Source: Diadema setosum (Eukaryota > Echinodermata > Echinoidea > Diadematoida > Diadematidae). From it: DNA of 64,000 bases. Below the pieces are notes generated by a model. It was not told the origin of the DNA. It ran no database searches and saw only the letters and a program-made list of their open reading frames with translations. Below are positions 1 to 12,425 of the stretch, one piece after another (within the stretch, counting starts at the first letter, position 1; the number at the start of each line of letters is the position of its first letter). Location: contig NC_092694.1 of the NCBI RefSeq assembly GCF_964275005.1, positions 29,288,132-29,352,131 of the forward strand, given 5' to 3'. The translations under genes were made by a program, and so were the position numbers.

Positions 1-220
1 AGTAACAAAAATAATCACACAGCATAGTGTTGAATCAGCGCATTTTATTACATTTTTGTGAACAGCCTCAGTCATAATAAATATACTTCTTTAATATCTT
101 GGTACTGTGTCATTAGTCATTGTAATGGCTGTTTAAAAATAAAATTAATCTTAGGTAAGTTGAATTTACCATTAATCACCAAAACGAGCACGCTAAAGAT
201 ACATGTAAATGTAATCTACA

Positions 221-726
221 CAACTCTTCAATTTTCAGATATTGTATTGGTGCAATTGATAGTTGTATGTACAGCCTCTGCACTTTTTTCCAGTCATATC
301 CTAGCCCGGTGTCAACCGTGATCATAATGATTGCAGTGAACAACTGATTAGTCCCAGATGAATTGAAGCAAACAGCATTTCTACAGAAACAAACACATTG
401 AGAGTATGCAATTGATACACTTTAATCCCTCACTAGATCATATAATTCCTCATATATTGAATCATAATTATAATAATTCAAATAACCTTTTTAACTTACA
501 CGACTCTTCAATTTTAAGATATTGTATTTGTGCAATTGATAGTTGTATGTACAGCCTCTGCAATTTTTTCCAGTCATATCCTAGCACAATGTCAACAGTG
601 ATCACAATGATTGCTATGAACAACTGTTTAGTCCCAAATGAATTGAAGCAAACAGCATTTCTACCGAAACAAAGACATTGATAGTATGCAATTGATACAC
701 TTTAATCCCTCAATAGATCCTATATG
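221..726 (+). repeat. Tandem duplication with 280-bp period
   Basis: Units starting near 221 and 501 share CTCTTCAATTTTNAGATATT, TATGTACAGCCTCTGCA and CAATTGATACACTTTAATCC at a constant 280-bp offset. They are about 90% alike by eye. No coding role. Confidence 0.85.
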
Positions 727-1291
727 GATTCATAATTCAAATTACCTTTGTGTCATATATGATACCTCTCATCTTATACCAAAATTGTAACATGCAGATC
801 ACTAACGGAGTTTGTTATTGATTGGAGGGAAACGGCAAATTACTTTTCCTATTTAATGTAGGGCAACCAGGAAACATTTACCAATTGGCAAATTTATGGG
901 AAGGAGGGATCCTTTAATTTTACCATTGTAATTGCAACAGATAACTGAAATAAGCAGTATATTACATAATCAGGCCAGACATGGCCTCTAAGCTCTATCA
1001 ACCAGAGGGTTCAACCATACATCACTCAGAGATCACAAGGCATTACAGAAGCAGGTGTTCCCTTTGTAGTTAGTATCAGTGTATGAGCAGACAGTCACAG
1101 TGTATGGGAATTTTGTTCCAAGTTCTGGCCAAACATAGTCATCTATTAAAGTCTACCTCTCTCAACTGTGAGTGTATTGTTTTCTATGTGATATGTACTC
1201 ATAGCAGGTCACTTCAAATATGTTCACTGATGTTACAAATGTGACATAAACATACAAGTTACTGACTGTTGACATATTATATTACATGCAG

Positions 1292-1407
1292 GTGGAGGAA
1301 GCCTTGAAATAAAACCCTTGATGGAGGCGGTACTTGAAGTGTTGGCCAAGGAGACTGTTGTAGGTGTAATGGGACAGGAGACTGAAGCGGGGTTCAGTTC
1401 ATCTCAG
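1292..1407 (+). CDS. Candidate internal exon of an unrecognised coiled-coil/Pro-rich protein
   Basis: After ACATGCAG, two bases complete a codon and 38 codons run open (GGSLEIKPLMEAVLEVLAKE, then TVVGVMGQETEAGFSSSQ) to a CAG/GTTGGG donor, which is not a strong consensus. The exit phase is 0, and it matches the phase-0 entry of the exon at 1825. That fit, together with the acidic and hydrophobic amino-acid composition, is the reason for calling it. The start of the gene lies off the left edge or was not recognised. I do not recognise the family. Confidence 0.5.
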
Positions 1408-1824
1408 GTTGGGAAAGTGTTTCATGGCCATTTATCATGTTTTTTAATGAGCATTTGAATTTTTATTTTTCAATTTCACAAAAATAAAGTTTCCAACAAA
1501 ACATTCCAACTCCTGTCATTTTTTATTCAAGAAGTAGGCCTTTCTGTTCAAGTTTGGATTGTAGGATTATAACATTGTAAAAGGAATTACATTTTGATCA
1601 AAAAACTTGAATACTGAATTACTTTAATGCATCACTTTTTCTTTTAAAGGTTAATTTCTGTTTCAAGTTATAAGTCATAAAATTGAGAGTTAATAAGGAA
1701 AGATACATGAGGTAAATCGCAATAGACAATCTTTTAATGGATAATTGTTTAAAAATAGTCCTCTTCAATAGATAACATGAGCTATTACCAATTTGATTCT
1801 GTTTACTGTTTGTCCCTTTAATAG

Positions 1825-2211
1825 AGCACCAACGAAAGTGGAACCGACACTGCCTCAAACCTTTTGAAGCAGTTGCTTGAAGGGGCTGCATCCTCCCCAG
1901 TGCTCCCAACGATTTCAACTCCAGTGCAACCACCCACTCCCATCATTCCAGATCGTCCAGCTTCTCTTCCCCCTACATCTGATCCCCCTGCTACCCACCC
2001 GACAGCATCTCGTCCTCCTGCAACTTGCCTCTCTGAATTTCCTGTCCCTACGCCACATCCCCCTACGGTCCATCCACCTGCTAGTCAGCAGCTCGTTGAA
2101 TTGGAAAGAGAGCGACTGATCATTTTGCGGCAGCAAAATTCTCACCTTGAAAGAATCGCAAACTCCCTTGATGTCATTGCTGCCGCAATGTCAGCACCTA
2201 ACCTGTGTTAA
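1825..2211 (+). CDS. Terminal exon: Pro-rich linker and C-terminal helix, unknown protein
   Basis: It is preceded by a good tract and acceptor (TTTGTCCCTTTAATAG) and runs 128 codons to TAA. It begins STNESGTDTASNLLKQLLEG. About 60 residues of Pro/Thr/Ser-rich sequence follow, then a charged helix (VELERERLIILRQQNSHLER) and IANSLDVIAAAM near the end. Helical tails of this ELERERL…HLERIA type are common at the C-termini of invertebrate proteins with Myb/SANT-like or MADF DNA-binding domains, including transposon-derived ones. No DNA-binding domain is visible here, so the resemblance is only suggestive. The intron from the previous candidate exon is 417 bp and in phase. Confidence 0.6.
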   Translation, partial: STNESGTDTASNLLKQLLEGAASSPVLPTISTPVQPPTPIIPDRPASLPPTSDPPATHPTASRPPATCLSEFPVPTPHPPTVHPPASQQLVELERERLIILRQQNSHLERIANSLDVIAAAMSAPNLC

Positions 2212-2483
2212 TTCTCTAATGTACTTTGTTATAACATGAATGTATACATGTGTTGAGGTGGGACTGCAATTTGACATATCTTCTGTGAGATGATGACAAA
2301 CCTGTTATGAATTATGGAACCAAAAAAAAAATGACATTTTAAAAAGAATTTACATTTTATTGGATGTAAATTGGTTTTGAAATGGCTTAGATATCCAGAA
2401 ACAAAGAAATCCTAGTAACAGTTTTATTCTCATAATAGGACCATTTACTTCATTATTTGTTTGGATATCTGTGCCACTTACAG

Positions 2484-3034
2484 GACAAGTTAACTTTCAT
2501 GCATACATGTGGATTTAGTGAATGCAAGAATAAAAAGGAGATCATATCATGAGAGTTTGGGGAAAATCAGACAATCCGTTACAAATTTACAGATTTTTAT
2601 GGTTTCTGCACACTCACTGCTGAATGAGAAGACTACTACAGTATGTGATGTCACATGCAAACAATGACAAAAAGAAAATATAAAAAGAATTTCACTCTTT
2701 TTGAAAAAAGTTGACATTTCCTCGACTCATCATTGACGTAAGTTAAGGGTAATTTTACTCCATCTTGCCTTCTGAAAGAGGAAAGTCAAGTGTTCTTGAC
2801 TATGCGAGAAAAGTGTGAATATCTTGAATTTTCTTCTTATTTTTCTTTAAATTGTTATACACAAATGACATCAAAAGCTGTACTAGTCTTCTCATCTAGC
2901 AGTGAATAAGCAGAAACTTCAAAAATTGATAACTTTTAAAAGGATTTTCTGATTTCCCTCAAACTCTTGCTGATGTATTCTTCTATTGCATATTGCTGCA
3001 TTCACTCAATCCACACCTCTATGAAGGTGAACTT
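2484..3034. repeat. Fold-back repeat truncated by assembly gap
   Basis: Sequence from about 2484 to 2655 is inversely homologous to 2868-3034 (shared GTGGATTNAGTGAATGCA, GAGTTTGRGG, CACTGCTNGATGAGAAGAC). The right arm runs into the N gap, so the outer end is not visible. Confidence 0.6.
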
Positions 3035-3134
3035 NNNNNNNNNNNNNNNNNNNNNNNNNNNNNNNNNNNNNNNNNNNNNNNNNNNNNNNNNNNNNNNNNN
3101 NNNNNNNNNNNNNNNNNNNNNNNNNNNNNNNNNN
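3035..3134. other. Assembly gap of 100 N
   Basis: Exactly 100 N, the conventional placeholder for a gap of unknown size. It interrupts the right arm of an inverted repeat. Confidence 0.98.
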
Positions 3135-3555
3135 GTCTTAGAGGCCTGATCTGATCCTTTTCGTTCCTCAGAAACCCTTTGCATACTCTTCACTTTCAAC
3201 TCTCCAAATAACTTTTGAAGGGATGATGCTATTGCTGTGGAAATTAGTATTAGTCATGAGTAGAATATGCTGATAAGAGTGTGTAAAATTTCTGCTTCAT
3301 CTGATAAGTTCTTCACTGTTGTTGCTATAGAGGTTAACATCCTGCTTTTGTGTGGTTGGTTGGTTTGTTGTTGTTGTTGTTTGTTTGTTCATTTGTTTAG
3401 TGTTTTGATAGCCTGTTCATTACACAGAGCACAGCTTGGTGAGATTAAAGCACTTGAATAGACCCTAAACTTCAAAGCCTCTTTTCTTATTAATAGTACA
3501 CACTTTTCTGGAGTGTGTGCTTTCTTTCCATTATAGGTTAGGATAATCTACACTG

Positions 3556-3800
3556 TACTGTATACGCCATTTATTTCGCGAGTCTAAATTTTCTCGAAAT
3601 TGGGAATTATCGACGATTTTGCGAGTTGTTAAATTCGCGATTGTGGAGTCTTGTACTGAACGGAGAAGAGTACATGCATACATCACATCTACATCGGGAT
3701 CAGAGTCAATATTTTCGCATGTCTTTAATTTTGCGAATAGCACCTGACTCGCGAAATTCGCGAAAATAAAAACCTCATGAAATATTCGGTGTATACAGTA
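3556..3800. mobile_element. TA-flanked MITE with TACTGTATAC termini
   Basis: TACTGTATACGCCATTTATT at the left, matched by the inverse of TACTGTATACACCGAATATT at the right. The interior is rich in TTCGCGAA words. A degenerate inverse copy is recognisable at about 38420-38655 (shared TCTGTTCAGTACAGTACTCC region). Confidence 0.65.
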
Positions 3801-3938
3801 TATCCAGGGAGGTGTTACAGAGGGAGATACGACTTTTACTCTCTGGACTAGCACTCTCACATCACAATAAAATTTTCCCCAGCTGCAGTTTGCTCTCTCT
3901 TTCAATGTGGTGGCAAAAATTAATATATGTCTATAATG

Positions 3939-4390
3939 AATTCTTGGTATCGCCAATGCGCAGAAAATTTCTGTGCTCGCTGAGGAGCCGTGTCACAGAT
4001 GCACTGTGGGATTCCTCAGTGCCATTGTTTGCTTCCGGTTGTCTCACGCGAGTCGCAGTTCCCATACGATTCAGTGGAGTTTTGTCTGCTTTTCCGTTGT
4101 TCCCCCTTTCTTATTTGGCTATAATTCAGCTTAAAAGAGTTGAAAGTTTCTAAGTTTTACTGATTTGCGGTCACTAGAGTCATGGTTCGCTACTGCAAAG
4201 CTTCAATGTGCTGGCCACACGATGGGAGGCGAAGAAATCTTCAACGAAAAATACCTCTGAAGAAAGACAGAGTGTGATCTGAGTGCATGTGCAGCTAAAA
4301 CTGGGGCAAGTTTGTCCCGTGAGTTATCCCAAAATGCATCGAAAAAGCTGCTCTGCGCACAGCACCTAGGTTTTGGTGATACCGAGAATT
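3939..4390. mobile_element. THAP-start DNA transposon remnant, copy 1
   Basis: Inverted ends AATTCTTGGTATCGCC and GGTGATACCGAGAATT. Inside, an ATG at 4182 opens MVRYCKASMCWPHDG, resembling the beginning of a THAP zinc-finger domain (M-x-x-Y-C…C), and stops soon after. The related element at 40411-41366 has the same terminus and the same kind of start. THAP domains occur in P-element and Kolobok transposases, so this is likely a non-autonomous derivative. Confidence 0.55.
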
Positions 4391-4899
4391 GGAGCAGAGA
4401 ATTAAAATGCAGTGTAAAACTGGTAATTTCAACAGCAAAAAAGTTGAAAACATACTGGAACATGCTTTTGTGGAGCACTTTATTTGAAAGATCACAGTAT
4501 CCCAGATGAAAAGATCAAAAAGTATAAAATACACAAATGTGCACATCATGAAAAATATTCTTTAGTTTTTATGAAGACATAATTTTCATATCATTTCGAA
4601 TTTGCACGTTGTACAGTATATGAGGAAGGACCAGAATTTCAGGTTTAAAACATTAACTTCTTTCCTATTAAAACCAATTTGCATTTCATTAAAAAAAAAA
4701 AAATTGTGAATGAAAAATAGCTTGTATTGCAGTAAAATGTGAAATGCGTTCTTCCTCTCCAAACTTCATCTTGCAGCTACAATAGAGCTGTGTCAAGCAT
4801 GATTTCAAAGCATATAAATGAATGTTTAATAGACATCCCATTGTAATGCATTGAACCCAAACATATTTTATAACTAGAAAAGGACTCTTGAGAGCGCAG

Positions 4900-5425
4900 A
4901 CCTCCGCCAAGCAGCTACTTTCCATCGATGATCTTGCTCTTCCCAAAGAGATTTTTCTCCTCTCCACACCTGGGGAAAAGCTTTTTGGGCTCTTCCATAG
5001 AGATCAGTGATTTCCACCCATAGGTATACATGCTGAAAAATCGCCCGATTTCGCAATATAGAAGCCTTTATTACGTACGTCATAAACCCTCAGATGCGCG
5101 GCGCGCCTTGCCCTAGCAGAAACTAGAACATGCACTTCAGTGCCCATTTGAAAACCTCAAAAATGCGCAGCTTGAACTCCCAAGTTCATTGACCCTACCT
5201 GTCAAAATATCAAAAATCCTTCATAAATTCCCCCAAAATTCTCGGATCACTACCAAAATTTAATCATCTGTTACTTGTGTCATTCTCAACCTTTCTTGTA
5301 TTAAGTTTCATCCAAATCCATTAACTACTTTTTGAGTTATTTTGCACAGGGACAAACAAACAAACAAACAAACAAATCAACAAGCCAACTGTAACGAAAA
5401 CATACCCTTCTCCCTTGGCGGAGGT
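4900..5425. mobile_element. Element with ACCTCCGCCAAG termini
   Basis: ACCTCCGCCAAG at the left and CTTGGCGGAGGT at the right (perfect 12-bp inverted repeat). The right part holds CAAACAAACAAAC and a conserved-looking stretch with ACTTTTTGAGTTATTTTGCA. Non-coding, about 526 bp; class uncertain. Confidence 0.55.
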
Positions 5426-5675
5426 AATAATATTTCTGTTTTTTTTTCTTTATATTACTTGGATACACACATGCACACACACGCACACACACACACAATA
5501 ACTTCCAAACCAAGATTCTGTCAATGACACCGTTGGTCAGTCAATGCCGTGTCCAGTACCAATTTGATTAGCATAAGACATCGGAATGCACCTTTCCCCA
5601 TGTGAAGCTGAGCATACAATGTAAGTTGCAAGTTTCCATAGAATCCATACAGTATCTTTTGTTAATAGTCACATT

Positions 5676-6052
5676 TAAAGGCATAATAGACCTTTTGCAG
5701 AAGAAACAAAAACCCAGCATTAGTGCTTTAAGATAGTTCCAAAATGAGAGTTAGGGATAGAAACAACCACTGTAAAAATTTGAGTCCGTATAATGGAAGT
5801 AACATGTAACTATTGTTAAAGACGCAAAATGTGAACAGTAGTTATAATTAAAATGTTTCCAGACTAAACCACTCCAGTTATGGTTTAATTAGAAAAATAC
5901 TGACATCTCTTTATAGTTTAGGCTATATTGCAAAAATCTTATATGGTAGGATATTTTGTGATACAACAGACCTACAAATTATATGCGTATGCAAATGTGA
6001 TATCGTGAACATTTTTTGAAATCACTGCTCCCAAAGGTAAACAGAATCTTTA
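5676..6052 (-). mobile_element. TAAAGG-terminus repeat, intact copy
   Basis: Termini TAAAGGCATAATAGACC and the inverse of TAAAGATTCTGTTTACC. Internal sequence (such as TAAACCATAACTG and TCAGTTGCATCA variants, inverse) matches 34951-36188 and 39005-39370. About 377 bp, non-coding. Confidence 0.68.
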
Positions 6053-9000
6053 AGTAGTGTGAAAAACTTGCAAGTCATGCTCAGTATTAATAGGAGAAGG
6101 TGCGATCCAATGTCTTTTGTTAATCAAATTACTCATGTAGCGGTGATGGGCAGATGGTGTCATCGACAGAATCTTGGCTCGGAAGAATTGTTGTGGTCGT
6201 ATCCAAGTGCATGTTTGGAAAACTCCTTGACCACGTATTGTACGCCATGTCAGTGATAATCAGGGGATCATGAATCAATGCAATTAATCATGCATCTGCA
6301 TCGCCTACATACCTCAGTAACTCTCCATCAATTGAAGTATATGACCAATTTCATGTAATATGTTTTTGTCGACTTAATTTGTCAAAGTTATCTTCAGTAG
6401 CAAGTAGTGTTGTACTGTATTCATACATGTACAACTGTACATGTACGTGTTCAGGGTGCTGCAAATTTTTATGCGCAGTTGGGCAAGCAGATTTTCAAGT
6501 TATTGCAGAGCGCTTGCCAGAACATGAATTTCGCTTGCCGCCGAAATGGAAGTCCACTTATATAAAAATGATATCAGAAAATCACTTCTAAGTTAAAAGG
6601 GCATTTTACCGGTTTTTTATTTTTTTATATGTTGTTCTTTTAATTCTAAAAGACCCAGCGGTGCAAACAGAATCAAAATTTCATAATGATTAAGTCCGTA
6701 ATTTAATGTTAAAAATGGAACTTTTTAGGTGAGAATTATGCTAATGAGCTGACGAGCCTGGATGTTATGATGTCACAGGTGCTCTCACTATTACTGCTTG
6801 CATACGCGTGCGTTAATTCGTATCGAGTAGCAGACGACGCTTAGGCCTAATTTAGCTAGCAGGCGGCGCTTGTGTACTGTTCTATCCATGTAGATATCTC
6901 ATATTTCACTAAACCAAATCGCACCAAAATTACAGGATATACTTCATAGCATATTTCGAAGTATTCTCTTATATTTGAACGAAATCAGTCATCGAGAAGT
7001 ATCAATATTGACGCCGACTTTTAAGTCGTCACTCAAAAAAAAATCACTCTTCGCGAGAGATCTTGGCGAACGCAAGATGCACAATCTAGAAATGAAGTTA
7101 GCCGACTAGTACTGTGCGAACGGGGGATTTATGCGAGAACTAAATTTAAAAGTGTAATGATTTTTGCGACTTGTGTGATATAGGAACTACATTTTTCATT
7201 CAACTTACCACAAATAATTTGTAAATTTATTTATTGCCCCCGATTACTTGAAAGATTTGTCTCATGATATTAAATGGCTAACTTCAGTCTGTGCGTGCGC
7301 AGCAGATAGACACTCTAGGTAGGGCCTGGCCGCAATCACTCATGTTAGTCGTAACGAGTTAGAGCAGATTATTTTTAGCGACGCCGACAGGAAAGTCGAC
7401 ATCTACACTTATGCTTCCCGACATGTGATTTGTTTCCAATTAACGTGAGCTGTTGGATATGAATCATCAAGTATTTCCTGTGAGTTTGGTGCCATTTGGC
7501 AAGGTGAATTTTGAGATATCTACATGGATACGGAAGTACGCTAGCACTATACCTACACCAGCGCTGGGATCGCGAAGCGGCGACACTGTGTTAGAATCTA
7601 CGTGGTCAGGCCACTCTTCCGAGATACATTGTATGGGTCCTAGTACAGTAGGCCTACTGAAACAAACTGTTAGATCTAACATTAGTCCTTGGTGTAAAGA
7701 ACACCACTATGAGATTTACTCAACTACAAAACATCGGAAATCCATAAAGCAGATACCTTACCTGAAAAATTCAGCACAGGAACAACAGTGCCTGCAGGAC
7801 AAGGGTCCAGATCTAGATCTGGAGTCTGGACTTTCGTCTGGACTTTCTTCAAGTTCTGGCAGCAGGGTATGTAACGTTACGCTGTGCCTTATTAGCGTTG
7901 TGCACATCGTAGGGCCTACAGCTGCAATGTCGACGGTGAGTGAGTGTAGGGCCTACTCATCAAAACTTGGACTGCCACGTAGAACCTACTCCTTGACTGC
8001 TCAGTAGTCCTAGTCCTAGTTCTAGTATTTCAGCGTCTATGTGTACTGGGTACCGTTTTCATCTCACTAAGCGTAAATCATGCGTGCCGTTGAAGAGAGT
8101 CTATCTACATTTGGATTTAGATTCACTCAGCCCTCATCTACGTTAGATAGTTTGAACTGCACTGGCGAACCATCGCTCGATCATGATCATCAATGCGTAA
8201 CGTTACTTACACACGGTCTTCTATGGGCAGCACGTTTGGATAACGATGCCAATTTCATTTTGCATATCTGGAATTTCCCCACAAGTTTTATCTAAATAAA
8301 AAGCTGTTGAAGAGCTTGCTTTTAAAGATTAATAGATATTGTTTAACATATTTATTATAGCTCCATATTGCAATTATACTAAATAACAGCTTTTGGAGTG
8401 CTTCGTGTGAGATTTCATCAGTAAATTGGCATTATGTAGTTCGTCTTGCTAATGTCGGAGTTGTGCACAAAGAGCACCTGTGACGTAGGCCAAATTGCGT
8501 GGATCGTTCCATGGCTTGCTCGTTTTCATTTTTTTCAAAAAATCATTACAGGCTTATCCTGGGTTTTACAATCTTCTCTTTCCAGTAGTAGGCATCAAAA
8601 AATGTAGATTAGAATTATCAGACAATTAGAAAATGTCAGTACAGTTTTCTTTTAAGCCCGTCTGCACTAGTCATTATTTTGATGCCAGAACTTTTTTTGT
8701 AAAGAGCGCCATCTATCAAAACTTCCGGTGGCCGGGTTACATCCACGGAACTCTAGTCAAAACTCTAGTTCTGTGGTTACATCGTTATTTTATACTGTGG
8801 CTGCGCTGATCGCCGCCTGCCGGTCAGCGCACGATCTCACAGCAGCTTGTGCGCATACGCAGAGCCGAGAAAACACACACAAGCAGTGCATATTATGGTG
8901 GGGTACCGAGAGCCCAGCCCGGCCCGCCCGGCGCGGCCTCGATCTTTCGGCCGATCGCGAGGGAACGGGTTACTTGTCGCGAGAGAGATCCACGACAATC

Positions 9001-11879
9001 CACTCACTCAGCCCAATGACCTACTCACCAGCGTAGCGAGCAGAAAAACATCGCTGGGCGGTGAATTACGAGTACTGTAATGTGGCCGTCGGTTTCTTCG
9101 TCGGGCCAGCGAGCTGGGATTTGTAACTTCTGAACTATAATTATTTGCCTGATTATGGGTTGGTCAATTACGATGACATGTGATTAGTGATCGCATTTAG
9201 TTTGTTGGTTGTCAATTCCAGCTCGTAAATAAACGTAGCACAGCATGAACACGTATTGTACCAACGATCAATCACATTTCCACGAAAATTTATCACCCAC
9301 CTCGTAATGCTCTTAATCAGTCTTGTCACAGAATAACAAATCTAATGGACAAGTATTTCAGAAATGGCAACTCTGCAACATACAGAAATTTGCGCAGCAA
9401 AGGCTACCAAATAATATAGAAATTGTCCGAAAGAAGCAAGTGAAAGGCTTGCATAGAAACTCATTATGAAGGAGTCCTTGGGACCATGGAAATTACAGTA
9501 TATCCAGCAAAATTGAAGGTTTACACAGAAAATGTTTTCAGCTGAATAACTTATGAAAGCATCGCACCAAGGAACAACATTTTAGGTATTTTTATACCGA
9601 GATATAGGAGATTCAGGTGTATTACTCTTTATCTTTTGCCAAACACACATCTCCAGAAGGATCAGACCACAAAGGACTTAGTTAGGCCAGTAGGCAGGTG
9701 CATATTGCCAATTCTGAATTTGTACCCTTGCAAAACTTTTCATCCGTGAGCACTAATGATTCGTAATGAATTCAACTTTATAATTTCGTCCCTTTGCACA
9801 CTGACTACTTATAGTACCATCCAAAGATAATGTTGCAGAAAATTTGATTCAAAAGACGGAATCCATGCACATGCAGGTGCAGGGTTATAACTTGGTTTAT
9901 CCCGAAGCTCAGACAAACATTACATGAGCCCTGTCTATAGCTTTAGGGTTGCTAGGGAATCCATGATTGTAGAAGTGAACTCAATACGAACGTTTATTGA
10001 GCCGTCACTAAGGTTTTGTCATTACTAACAAATAACCAAAAGGCATGTACACCCCACATGACGCCAGTAATGATGTTCAGTAAACAACAGGTGTAATTCT
10101 GCTGGAATATCATCACAAGGAATATTTGTCATGTGGACAGATGCATGATACACACAATCTAATACAATATGTATACGACATACAGTGCTTTCCTGATATT
10201 ATAGGTTTTGTGTATTCTTGAACAAAGGATCTCTACTTTGTCCGAAACTTTGACCGAAATGTCCGACCCTTTTCAGCAAATATAATCTGCGCAGATTTTC
10301 AAGACAGTAATCGTCTTAGCAAAAAGTCACATGAACTGTCATCACTCGGGGAAGAAAAAATGTCCATAAATTTTAATACGTGTACACAACTAAAATTGTC
10401 TACTGCTTGTGACAGGATAAATTTCGGAATGTATACCGTGTTATTAGTGTACTGCATATTGTATGCAAACTTCTGCAACAAAGGATCTCCATAGCAACCC
10501 TTTGCGAGCAACCAATTCTAACCCTGTATTCTATCTTTTGGATCCAAATGTTTTTGACACGGGTTAAATAGTCTCTGTCACGGTGCAGGTAAGGAAATGT
10601 TCAGAAATTTGAATACATTATGGAAATGGTCTGTTCCAATACAACTGTACGTTACAAAATGCTCTGCTGTCGTGCGGGTTGGCAAATAAAACGCCTAAAT
10701 TCCCTCTACAGATCAATTAGCAAATTCTCAATAACCTCAAAATAAAAATAAAGTGGTCATATCGTATCGATAAATGTATCTTTTTGTGACCTGTATAGTC
10801 GGATGTCGTTCGCAATGTTTCTACATGAAATGCGGGCTACTTGTGATTAGGAATTCTGACCTTAGTGTGGTAACTGAAATAGTCGAGCAAGACATGGCTT
10901 AGTGTTCAAATTTCATGCATACTTCCAATGATTTCTAGACCAATTCGAGAGCTTGTTCCAGCTCATAAGGTGTTTTCTCCAACATTCAGGAGGAATTTCA
11001 GTCAGAACTCTGAATCCAACTATTTTTGACAGGTTCTCTGAGCTGTTTCTGCCACTAAGCAGGGACGAAAATATAACTTGAAATTCACTACAAAACTGGT
11101 CTAGTACGCTATGCAGGTGAGTGGAACAAAGTGGAACACAAGATTTGTGAGTATTGATGTCGGACTCAGAAACGAAGTCGCGTTTCCTTCTTTACCAGAG
11201 TTAGTTGCATAAATCTCAGGACACCTAGGACAGAAAAAGAAACGAGTGATTGTTTCCTTCTTTGCTCTTTGTGTTTATTGCGAAACTGTTTCAATACACA
11301 TGTATAGTACCATGGTTATCATGTACAAATGCTAAAGGGATAGGATTAGCTTGTGCTAATGTGAAAACCAACCACAGAGAAAAATATATTATCAAAACGA
11401 GATCTGTAGGAAATACACCAAACACTCACTACCACAGTTAATGTATGTGTAGGCATAATGACAACACACCAACTTACATTATATATTTCTTTCACCATCC
11501 ACTGCACAGGGATTTTGACAAGGGTGAGCACATCCCGTTTGCATGTAAATCTTGCACATATTCTGTCTTGTATATTTTGGGGGATAAGAGGCTTTGCCAT
11601 TTTCAACCTTCAAATCCATAATGATGTCGAGTTGCGAACTTCACAGTCTACATCAAACCAACAGTTTATCATGGAGGTAGGAGATAGACCGCCATGTGTT
11701 GATATAGAGAAGCATCCCACCTCACGAACTATAAACCCTGTTCTGTCAATGAGGATGTGCATATCATATTCATATATGTTTTGCTGGCAGAATGTGCATA
11801 CAAACGTTTTAGCATAGGGATGGGGTGAAACAAAGTCTAAATAACTAGTTACCGCAAGATGGAGCCATAATAAGTAGCT

Positions 11880-11970
11880 TTGCAGACAATAAAAATACAA
11901 AGAAAATGTTTAGAAATATCTGCAGCCTTTGCAGACAATAAAAATACAAAGAAAATGTTTAGAAATATCT
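11880..11970 (+). repeat. Perfect 49-bp tandem duplication
   Basis: Two adjacent copies of a unit beginning TTTGCAGACAATAAAAATAC, at 49-bp spacing, essentially identical. A recent local duplication. Confidence 0.85.
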
Positions 11971-12425
11971 CCATCCAATACATACTTGTATACACATATC
12001 GGTAAAATGTCTTGTACAATTTTTTTTTCCACATGTAGTTTTATACATGTATCAGCCACAAAGGAAGTTCGTCATCTCTGGCGTGTTCTGTTAGATTTAC
12101 TCACCTATTCAGCATTTTACAATATCACTAGTGTCTTGAAATGAACATAATGTCTCATACAGTAATTGATACCTGCATATAAGTGCATAAAGAATCACTC
12201 ATGCGTAATAGATAGTAGGCCTACAACAAAGGGATACTTCACTATGTTACATGTACTATGAGCACACATCTCATAGAATAATCGTAAGACCTAACCAAAC
12301 TAAGAGCAACCAGTGTCATCTACTGAAAGTATGTTGCAAGATCCAAGATACAAGGAAAATGGTTGTGGAAGGAGTATAAAGTTCGACCCTATAACCATCT
12401 CGGTACCCTTTGACCTCCTGATAAC

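Noticed and set aside
8728..9080. GC-rich frames of 77-102 codons around a CpG-dense patch.
   Set aside because: Low-complexity Ala/Arg/Pro content without homology. The patch may be a CpG-island-like promoter, but no gene start could be tied to it.
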